A DNA stretch of 45,954 bases. Origin: an uncultured Bacteroidales bacterium (lineage in GTDB: Bacteria; Bacteroidota; Bacteroidia; Bacteroidales; P3). Positions 26,901 to 33,947 of the stretch are shown piece after piece; position 1 is the stretch's first letter, and each line of letters opens with the position of its first letter. A program made the position numbers and the translations under genes. The notes under the pieces are model-generated. The model saw only the letters and a program-made list of their open reading frames with translations. It did not search any database and was not told the DNA's origin. Location of the stretch: the NCBI GenBank assembly GCA_900317955.1, contig ONIP01000042.1:1-45954 (forward strand). Reading direction: 5' to 3'.

Positions 26901-29900
26901 GCAAAACGACACTGCCATGGCCATCACCTGGCAAGACACTTCCGCCTCCACCCAATGGACCATCACCTACGGCACCCACATCGACTCCCTTCGCACCATC
27001 ACCACACACACCCGCCAGGCAACCCTCACCGGGCTCCACCGCAACGCCCAATGCTACATCAACATTGAGAGTAACTTCTGCTCTGGCAATTGCTTCATAC
27101 CCTCCGTTTATGGCATTCGGACCCCCCACGACCCAGACACCTGGCTCGTCCAATACCACAACAACCTCCTTGCCAACATCGGCCGTTACTCCCTCGTTGA
27201 ATCTTTTTCCGATATCATCCCCGTCTCCCAATGTCTGAAACTCTACGACAACGGTGGCCTCAATCCCCCGTTCCCTAACAACACCCAGTACCACTCATTT
27301 GTCTCTTCCGACCAACGCAGCTTCTCCATCCAAGGTAACTACGACCTCGGTGGTGAATACCTCGAAGTCAATGCAAGCCCAACCTCCACCAGTTATGGTG
27401 GCATTGGCAACCTCTTTGTCTCAACCAACAACGACCAGATTTCCCTCTACTCTCCAACCTCCCCCTCACCCAGTGGCGAAGGTTTTCAATTCGAAGTCTC
27501 CATGAACTATGCCATCTACCAAATCACTGCCTCCTCTGTCACTTGCAGCACCGCCAACCTCTCTTGGGTCGACACTTCCGGTGCCTCCCGCTGGTGGATA
27601 GCCTACGGCGAAGAAGAACGTTCCCTCGACACCGTCACCACCACCTCCCGTTCCTACCATTTCTCCAACCTCATCCCCGACCGGCAATACGTCTGCTACC
27701 TCTGGAGCAACGAAGCACTCAACAGCTGCAAAGCCCCCGTCAAAAAATGCTTCATCACCTCCTGCGACACCACCCTCATCATCATGCCCTACAACGAAGA
27801 CTACCATCGCACACTCAACATCAACGAATGTTACACCCTCCTCGACCTCGGCGGTCCCAACAACTACCACTACAACGGCAACCAAACCATACACCTCCAC
27901 TCCAACACTGGCGACCCCATGGTCTTGCGTGGCAGCGCCCACATCTGCGGCAACGACCATCTTACCATCTACGATGAAGGCACTGGCCAAGGCTACTGCT
28001 GGAGCTGGAGCGGCGACAACGACAATTTCGAAATCCACTCCAACACTGGCAACCTCTGCATCCAATTCTACAGCAACGGCGACACCCTCTCCAACTCCGG
28101 ATTCGAATTCCAAGTCAGATTCAACACCATCGGCAACATCCGCTCCGACCTCATGACCGATTCCACCTGCCGCATCCGCTGGGACGACCACAGCTCCGCC
28201 AACCATTGGACTTTCTGGTACGGCTCCGACCGCGAACACATGGACTCCATCTCCACCAACTCCAAAACCGTCCACCTCGAAAATCTCGTCGACGGCACCC
28301 ATTACTATGTCTTCATCACCAACAACGCTGTCGAGTGCATCGATACCACATGGTATGAATTCTGTGCCGGAGGCGACAACTGCATCGACTACGCCAACCT
28401 CTACTCATGCCATACCCAGTGCCGCTACGGCGATTTCTATTATCCCGACAGCTACACGGGCGTCATCGACTACGGTCCTGACAACTCCTACTCCCGTCAC
28501 ACCGTCATGCTCGACACCAGTTACCGCGACCCGCGCACCGGCGGCCTCCTCCGCGCCATCCCACAAGGCTACGACGCCTCCGTCCGCCTCGGCAACTGGA
28601 ACTACGGCGGCGAAGCCGAAAGCATCACCTATGAATACATCGTCGACACTGCCACCGCCGACATCCTGCTCCTTCGCTACGCTGCCGTCCTCGAAAACCC
28701 CGGCCACCAACTCGGCGACCAGCCTCGTTTCCAATTCTCAATCGTAGACGAATACGACAACCCCATCAACTCCCAATGCTACTCGGCCGATTTCGTCTCC
28801 TCCGACCAACTCGACTGGAACACCTATCAATACGACACCAACACCGTCCTCTGGAAAGACTGGACCGCTGTCGGCATCGACCTCGAACCCCTCCAAGGTC
28901 GCCGCATCTTCGTAAAACTCACCACCTACGACTGCGCCCAAACCGGACACTTCGGCTATGCCTACTTCACACTCTCCTGCGACCAGAAATACATCTCCTC
29001 CGGCTTCTGCGGACATGTCGACACCAACAACTTCACCGCTCCCGAAGGCTTCCGCTACCAATGGTACAACATCGACAGTGCCAATGTCATCCTCGACACC
29101 AACCGCGTATTCTATAGTTCCGACAACGGCATCTACCGTTGCCGTGCCTCCTTTGTCGGCAACACCTCCTCCAACTGCTATTTCGAAAAAACCATCCTCG
29201 TCGGCAACATATTCCCCTACGCCGACTTTTCCTACCGCCTCATCGACACCAACGAATGCCGCGTCACCTATCGCTTCCAAAATCTCAGCCGTGTAGCCTC
29301 CGACTCAGCCCTTACCAATATCACCGCCATGGAGTGCGACTCCTATATCTGGGACTTTGGCGACGGCGAAACCAGTTATGCCCGCCATCCTGTCCACACC
29401 TTCAACCCCGGCTACTACAACGTACATCTTACTGCGCAGATTGCAGGAGCCTCCTGTTCCAAAGACACCGTCATCCGCATCGCTGTTCCTTCGCCCTGCA
29501 TCCACTACGACACCCTCCGCCCTGTCATCTGCATGGGCGACACCTTCCGCCTTGGCGACTCCGCCCTCTGCCAAACAGGCGAATACATCGTCCGCCAAGT
29601 CTTCGCCCCCGACAGCATACGCGAATCTCTCGTCTTCCTCACCGTCAATCCGGTTCACAACTTCTATATCTCCGACACCCTATGCACCAACCAGCAATAC
29701 GACCGTTATGACATCCATGTCCCATCCGGCATGACCCCCGACACCATCCACAACTACGTCAGCACCTACCAAAACATCTATTCCTGCGACAGCACCTACC
29801 ACCTCTCCCTTACCATCAAGTCAGCCTACGACACTGCCGCCTCCGCTGTAGCCTGTAGCGACAACGGCTACACCCTCTTCAACACCACCGTCTACGAATC

Positions 29901-31191
29901 CGGCAACTATATCGACAGCCTCCGCTCCATCGCCGGCTGCGACAGCGTTGTCCACCTCTCTCTCACCGTCAACCCCGCCTACCACTACTATACCACCGAT
30001 ACCGTCTGCGACGGCGCCCCCTACTACTTCCACGACTCCGTCATCACCTCATCGGGCGAATACTCCGCTGTCTACCACACCCTTCTCAACTGCGACAGCA
30101 CCTTCCACCTCTCCCTCACCCTCTTCCCCCGCTACGACTACTACGACACCGTCACCCTCTGCCCCCGTCAGCCTTTCTTCCACAACAACATCCCCTACTA
30201 CGCCCCGGGCGTTGTCATCGACACCTTCCAAACCATCCACCAATGCGACAGCAACTACTACACCATCCTTAACCTCAACGACACCCTCTTCTTCCCGCGC
30301 TGGGAAGTGTCCGAAGACACCGTCAACTGGGTCTCCCTCGCCGACACTCTCTGGGAAGGCTGCTCGCCCTTCACCCTCTACTTCCGCAACCTCTCCTCCC
30401 ATGCCATGCAAAGCATCTGGCACTTCGACGACGGCAACCAAATAACTCAAGAACCTGCCACCTACGACTCTACCGTCTACATCGCCCACACCTTTGATAC
30501 CGGACGATATACATTCTTCCTCACCATCGCCGATTCCAACGGCTGCACCGACACCCTTTTCAACCCCTCCGGAGTCTCCGTCCTCCCCTCCCCCACCGCC
30601 GACTTCTACTGGGACATCGTCCACGCCTCCGAATTCCAGCCCTGGACAACTTTCCACAACACCTCCATCCCCCTCGACTCCACCTGCTCCTCACTTTGGC
30701 TCATCGAAAAACACCCCGACACCCCCGACGACCTCGACTCCTCCTCCGACCTCAACCCCGTCTACCGTTGGGACATTACCGACATCGAACTGCCTGCACC
30801 CTACCTCGTCTGGCTCATCTACACCCAACCCCTTGTAGGCATCACCGGCAACATCATCTACTGCTCCGACACCACCTCCGACACCGTCAAAATCATGCCA
30901 TCCACTCTTGAATTTCCCAACTTCGTAACCCCCAACAACGATGGCAATAACGACCGCTTCCGCATCAAGAACCTTATCGAATACAACCGCTACCCCTACA
31001 ACAAACTAACCATCTACGACCGCTGGGGCACCTTAGTATACGAAGTCACCAACATCAGCAAAGAAGAAGACTTCTGGGATCCCAACCAGACCAACTCCCC
31101 CGCAAGCACCTACTACTACCACTTTGTAGGCAACGGAGGCGACGGAGGCACTCAGCACAACGGCGTCATCGAAGTCCTGCGGGACAAATAG
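23953..31191 (+). CDS. Giant 2,412-aa secreted protein: CUB-like/Fn3 repeats, PKD, CHU_C
   Basis: A signal peptide (about 1-31, ending VIVSAQQ) starts the protein. Residues of about 33-1470 are seven modules of roughly 200 residues, each a CUB-like domain (opening like VVMPHNATDSITV...NYCYTILDPGG) followed by a fibronectin type III domain (TISWTDTTASTQWTVRY...TLTGLEPARQYLY). Module starts lie near residues 33, 238, 439, 644, 866, 1065 and 1276. A distinct domain follows, then a PKD domain near 1750-1840 (SYIWDFGDGETSYARHPVHTF), four Ig-like repeats with CDS motifs (about 1880-2110), a second PKD (about 2120-2210, IWHFDDGNQ), and a C-terminal CHU_C sorting domain (SNFVTPNNDGNNDRF-like, IEVLRDK). 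It is a probable T9SS cargo and surface adhesin. Coding DNA is strikingly C-rich with ACC, CTC, TCC and GAC codons. Confidence 0.9.
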   Translation: MHTYKKNRSQSYISKILALMLLALPVIVSAQQTVVMPHNATDSITVSRNYCYTILDPGGLSNYTNNEDSWLLIHSTSGAFNLKLNYETGINGDCNDYIDIYQGIDSNAYFERFCASGSSEVNSWSSDVLIHFRSNAYASFRGFEILLSYPNTIYNWAYTPVNDSTVTLTWDDYLTESSQWTITYFCDEDTLQTITSNTNSATITGLRNNTYYAYYIENNASPCMLTERQYFIATHPDNELYAEPYGNSFNLSSGSCYTVNATSGPGSNTLSIGWINVNLLSDNSVGCYADGWSSLNYFSAGWSTPYGLGGNVYYWDQNTQPHKFYFPQGSASFSLSYNTKFQYNILWENNRIITPTVSNITATSATISWTDTTASTQWTVRYTYNDGNWTTRTVSSPTITLTGLEPARQYLYTIEGNVLPAPCITLYRHAFITTPQADTLIMPYRKADTITLLPGNCYTVVDAGGADNNYFHSDFAIYTLQTASHNGFRLKGWYNITSPSRLYLYYDNEWHSYEGSNSDLEIYASNGSCTIGLLSGTDDIGLGFVFDIIQLDSSITNLQATAVTANSATISWSDPAVPGTSWQVHYGYSEDNFSTVTTSSPSVNLTNLTPGTQYVYYITRLGTNSNCHYSDRKAFITDGLPNHTVLMPYRGTDTLHYTPGACYTIYDAGGSNHDYFNYDTSTLVIVSSDGSDFFLTGEFDYESIVDLQTNGYDGNDILFSGTDRFNSENYNNSFSGDRTWFNNNRIRVSSQNGFLRIRWRSNERNIRKGFTLHLDRDSQSFDDVRTTHVNSNSASIRWDDNSGYTGPWYISYTSDSVWTSIQSNTNHATLSGLLPSTLYRYRISQSPSNQNCDLQSYTFSTLGGNDIIMTPHSRDTVWVTPGQCYTVYDPGGIGDYYSSDTSTLVIRSTTGLGFRLCGYAEVSDQLSFNEDGSDGWSYYWNVDNYYHNGIAYITLTSNEAINSPGFAFNIIFFPTIHSLDTLWQNDTAMAITWQDTSASTQWTITYGTHIDSLRTITTHTRQATLTGLHRNAQCYINIESNFCSGNCFIPSVYGIRTPHDPDTWLVQYHNNLLANIGRYSLVESFSDIIPVSQCLKLYDNGGLNPPFPNNTQYHSFVSSDQRSFSIQGNYDLGGEYLEVNASPTSTSYGGIGNLFVSTNNDQISLYSPTSPSPSGEGFQFEVSMNYAIYQITASSVTCSTANLSWVDTSGASRWWIAYGEEERSLDTVTTTSRSYHFSNLIPDRQYVCYLWSNEALNSCKAPVKKCFITSCDTTLIIMPYNEDYHRTLNINECYTLLDLGGPNNYHYNGNQTIHLHSNTGDPMVLRGSAHICGNDHLTIYDEGTGQGYCWSWSGDNDNFEIHSNTGNLCIQFYSNGDTLSNSGFEFQVRFNTIGNIRSDLMTDSTCRIRWDDHSSANHWTFWYGSDREHMDSISTNSKTVHLENLVDGTHYYVFITNNAVECIDTTWYEFCAGGDNCIDYANLYSCHTQCRYGDFYYPDSYTGVIDYGPDNSYSRHTVMLDTSYRDPRTGGLLRAIPQGYDASVRLGNWNYGGEAESITYEYIVDTATADILLLRYAAVLENPGHQLGDQPRFQFSIVDEYDNPINSQCYSADFVSSDQLDWNTYQYDTNTVLWKDWTAVGIDLEPLQGRRIFVKLTTYDCAQTGHFGYAYFTLSCDQKYISSGFCGHVDTNNFTAPEGFRYQWYNIDSANVILDTNRVFYSSDNGIYRCRASFVGNTSSNCYFEKTILVGNIFPYADFSYRLIDTNECRVTYRFQNLSRVASDSALTNITAMECDSYIWDFGDGETSYARHPVHTFNPGYYNVHLTAQIAGASCSKDTVIRIAVPSPCIHYDTLRPVICMGDTFRLGDSALCQTGEYIVRQVFAPDSIRESLVFLTVNPVHNFYISDTLCTNQQYDRYDIHVPSGMTPDTIHNYVSTYQNIYSCDSTYHLSLTIKSAYDTAASAVACSDNGYTLFNTTVYESGNYIDSLRSIAGCDSVVHLSLTVNPAYHYYTTDTVCDGAPYYFHDSVITSSGEYSAVYHTLLNCDSTFHLSLTLFPRYDYYDTVTLCPRQPFFHNNIPYYAPGVVIDTFQTIHQCDSNYYTILNLNDTLFFPRWEVSEDTVNWVSLADTLWEGCSPFTLYFRNLSSHAMQSIWHFDDGNQITQEPATYDSTVYIAHTFDTGRYTFFLTIADSNGCTDTLFNPSGVSVLPSPTADFYWDIVHASEFQPWTTFHNTSIPLDSTCSSLWLIEKHPDTPDDLDSSSDLNPVYRWDITDIELPAPYLVWLIYTQPLVGITGNIIYCSDTTSDTVKIMPSTLEFPNFVTPNNDGNNDRFRIKNLIEYNRYPYNKLTIYDRWGTLVYEVTNISKEEDFWDPNQTNSPASTYYYHFVGNGGDGGTQHNGVIEVLRDK

Positions 31192-31209
31192 TCCAATAAA
31201 CCACTCACA

Positions 31210-31639
31210 TTGAAACGCCTACTGTTCATCCTCACGCTCTTTTAAGTCTGCAACAACATGGCACAGAACAACACAGCCATTTGGTTTGCTGTGCCTGTGC
31301 GACAGCATCATCCACTATCGACTCCACGTCTACCGTAACATACACGACACCACCCTTGAGTTCTCCAACCTCGTCACCCCCAACGGCGACGGCTACAACG
31401 ACCGCTTCGTCATCGGCGGCCTGATAGAAAACAACTGCTTCAAATATAACGAGCTCACCATCTACGACCGCAGCGGCCACCAAGTCTACCACCACCGCAA
31501 CATAGCCACCGACGATGACTGGTGGAACCCCGCCGCCAACCGCATCCCCGCTGGCACTTACTTCTATTACTTCAAAGCCCATGGCATCACCATCCACACC
31601 CAGCACATCGGAGTCATCGAAGTCCTGATCAACAAATGA
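31210..31639 (+). pseudogene. Relic of a CHU_C-family gene: N- and C-terminal ends joined by a deletion
   Basis: TTG 31210 opens KRLLFILTLF, then TAA (31243-31245) interrupts the signal peptide at the place where the relic at 23399 has Tyr. In the same frame it resumes VCNNMAQNNTAIWFAVP, the FWFA-type start. The sequence then jumps, out of frame, to CDSIIHYRLHVYR, DTTLEFSNLVTPNGDGYN and a complete CHU_C sorting domain to 31639 (IEVLINK). The middle, normally hundreds of residues, is missing. The CHU_C part is nearly the same as that of the 872-aa protein. The 117-codon open frame from 31286 is only the tail and lacks a signal peptide, so I call it non-functional. Confidence 0.75.
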
Positions 31640-31775
31640 CGCAACTCCGTCAAAAAGACATTGGTATAACTTTTTTTTCGCTGTCGTATTACACTTAACA
31701 AGTTGAAAGCCACTGTAGTACAAGAGCAGATTCACTACAGATCATTTGAATCTGGGAAAAGGGGCAACGGCACGT

Positions 31776-31819
31776 AAAACGAATCCCATCGGTGCTTAGG
31801 CAGCGATGGGATTCGTTTT
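31776..31819. terminator. Bidirectional terminator between convergent genes
   Basis: A perfect 16-bp stem (31776-31791 with 31804-31819, AAAACGAATCCCATCG and its complement) with a 12-nt loop. A-runs at one foot and T-runs at the other let it work for both the rightward relic and the leftward gene ending at 31850. Confidence 0.85.
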
Positions 31820-31849
31820 GGATTTTGACTGTACAGACCGTCGACTCTA

Positions 31850-33877
31850 TTACTCGCTTACAATCTTGCGTGTTGTGGTGCCCGACGCCGTAATGGCCTG
31901 CAGAAGAAATACACCCTTCGAGGGTAGTTCCAGTCTCACGCTGCCGCCATTGCTTTGAATTGTTTGCAACAGGCGACCGTCATAACTGAATAATTTCAAC
32001 TCAGCAGGTTCACCCGAAGAGAGAATCACCTCGCAGCTTCCCGATGCAGGATTGGGATAGACCGAAAGGTTCAATCCCTCAGCCTGCTGAATACCTATGT
32101 TGTTAGTGGTGAAAAGAACCCAATCTAACTCTCCATGATTATCCTCTCCGCAAAGGGGAACCACTTCGACATAATACTGCTTATTAGGTTGGAGTTCCGG
32201 CAGATGCCATATTGGCTCATCGACATACTCGCCTGGATTCCAGTGATCAGGAATAGGGTTGGACGGATCGCCTACAGAAACATACCAACGTGTGTTGTTT
32301 GTATCGGTCCATGTTACCCTATAGCCCTCCAAACGATTGGCTGAGTTGACGGTGACACTGTCGTCCCAAACCACAATAGCCCCCACTTTGGCGCAAGGGG
32401 TTAGGTACTCAAGAAACTCCCAATCGCCATAGACATCGTTCTCACATACCGAACGCACACCAAAGTAATAGGATGTATTATGAGCCAATACACCTGTTTC
32501 TTCCAACTCATAAATGTCAAAATGGCTCTCACTCGTAGTCACGATAGTGCCTTGCTCCAAATCAGTGCCTTGCACGCCGTATACCACCTCCCAATGGTCG
32601 GGCTCTGAATTACTCTGCCAAGTCAATACATACTGTGAGGGACCGTCATAGACCATGTCATGGATTTCCAGATTCAGCACACTGGCACAAGTGTCCGGCA
32701 GAGTGGTGAATTGCAGAGAACTCCAGTCGCCATAGATGCTGTCGTTGCAGACGGTGCGCAAGTACACGTCATAGGAAGTATTGACATCCAAATTGGTCAG
32801 CGAATAGGTGTTGTTGGTCAAGTATACTGAGGTACCTTCACCTTGGGTAAAGCCAGCGACACCATACTCCATTTCATAACTGCCAACAATGCCACCGGCA
32901 CTCCAGTTTATCGCAGCGTCGTGGATGCCTGGAGTGGCCGAGAACCATGTTATGGCGGCGCATGTGTCAGGAAGAACCGTCCCTGTAGAATCGTGCCACA
33001 GCATCAGATTGTCAATACAAAGATAGGAACCCTGTTGTCTGTTCTCACTCGCCGAGGAGACAATAAGTACTATCAACGAGTCTGGAGCCTGCTCAGGGAA
33101 TGTAGCCTCAAACGAATGGAGAGAGACATAGTCTACGGTAAATGGGGTGTAGTTAGTTACGTCGGTAAGAGCATAGTTGATACCACCGCCTACGACATTC
33201 CGTTGGTGGGTCACAGCGTTGTAGTGGGTGCCAAGCAGGATTACAGCACCATTGTCGCCACTGTCAGCAGAGTGATATTTATAACTGCCCGTGAGCCGTG
33301 AAGGCTCGAAGCCAGCTAAGGAAATGCCACCCGTAATCAAGCTGTTGACATCGGTATAAGCCAATGATACAAGCATGTCCTCAATGCTGTCGGTGTTGGC
33401 CACGAGGGTGTTGACGAGGGGAAAAAGGCTGTCGAAATTGACTGTTCCGGTGGCAAGGATGCTGGGGAACACCGTCTGGGTAAGCATGGTGTCGAGTTGG
33501 GGAGCTGCCACTGCATAGGCCAAGCCGGTTACTATATTGTTCAGCATAAAGGTTTGTAATCGCGCAGCACTGCTACCGTTCGGGACGTAGCCGGTCTCTT
33601 GACTTACTATTGCCAAGGGAATAGAAGTGTTGACGGTGATACTATTACCCACAAAGGAGAAAGTCTCATTAATGGGATAGGTTAAAATATCCCACCCATT
33701 GGGAGTTGAGTAGTCGCTGTAGAGGTTCATAGGAAAACCCAATACTGTAACACTGTAACCAGGGTGTGTTGTCCACTGTTCGAAACTGCCGAAAGGCACC
33801 GGCATGGAGGTTTGCGAATGGAGGGTTCCACAGGCAAAGAGGATGCCGAGGGTTAATCCAAATAATCGTTTTTTCAT
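31850..33877 (-). CDS. Por-sorted secreted protein with PCMD-like and Fn3 domains
   Basis: I start it at ATG 33877, where a signal peptide begins (MKKRLFGLTLGILFACGTLHSQ); the upstream 80 codons are Thr/Ser-rich and look like non-coding shadow. The product is 675 aa. The N-terminal part (about 25-290: FGSFEQWTTHPGY, TPNGWDIL, LTGSYKYHSADSGDNGAVI, PDSLIVLIVSSASENRQQGS) resembles the putative carbohydrate-metabolism domain (PCMD) found in Bacteroidetes. Three Fn3-like domains follow (about 300-590), and the end is a type A T9SS sorting domain (LSVYPNPASGSCEVIL...GVFLLQAITASGTTTRKIVSE). It should be secreted by the T9SS. The PCMD call is by pattern only. Confidence 0.8.
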   Translation of the reverse strand: MKKRLFGLTLGILFACGTLHSQTSMPVPFGSFEQWTTHPGYSVTVLGFPMNLYSDYSTPNGWDILTYPINETFSFVGNSITVNTSIPLAIVSQETGYVPNGSSAARLQTFMLNNIVTGLAYAVAAPQLDTMLTQTVFPSILATGTVNFDSLFPLVNTLVANTDSIEDMLVSLAYTDVNSLITGGISLAGFEPSRLTGSYKYHSADSGDNGAVILLGTHYNAVTHQRNVVGGGINYALTDVTNYTPFTVDYVSLHSFEATFPEQAPDSLIVLIVSSASENRQQGSYLCIDNLMLWHDSTGTVLPDTCAAITWFSATPGIHDAAINWSAGGIVGSYEMEYGVAGFTQGEGTSVYLTNNTYSLTNLDVNTSYDVYLRTVCNDSIYGDWSSLQFTTLPDTCASVLNLEIHDMVYDGPSQYVLTWQSNSEPDHWEVVYGVQGTDLEQGTIVTTSESHFDIYELEETGVLAHNTSYYFGVRSVCENDVYGDWEFLEYLTPCAKVGAIVVWDDSVTVNSANRLEGYRVTWTDTNNTRWYVSVGDPSNPIPDHWNPGEYVDEPIWHLPELQPNKQYYVEVVPLCGEDNHGELDWVLFTTNNIGIQQAEGLNLSVYPNPASGSCEVILSSGEPAELKLFSYDGRLLQTIQSNGGSVRLELPSKGVFLLQAITASGTTTRKIVSE

Positions 33878-33947
33878 AATGCTAAGGATTTTATTTGACT
33901 TTGAGAAATAGATTTGTTTTCTGAAAAATGTCATACTGCGGAGGGGG

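Noticed and set aside
31286..31639. A separate 117-aa secreted protein
   Set aside because: It is only the CHU_C tail of a deleted gene, with no signal peptide in frame.
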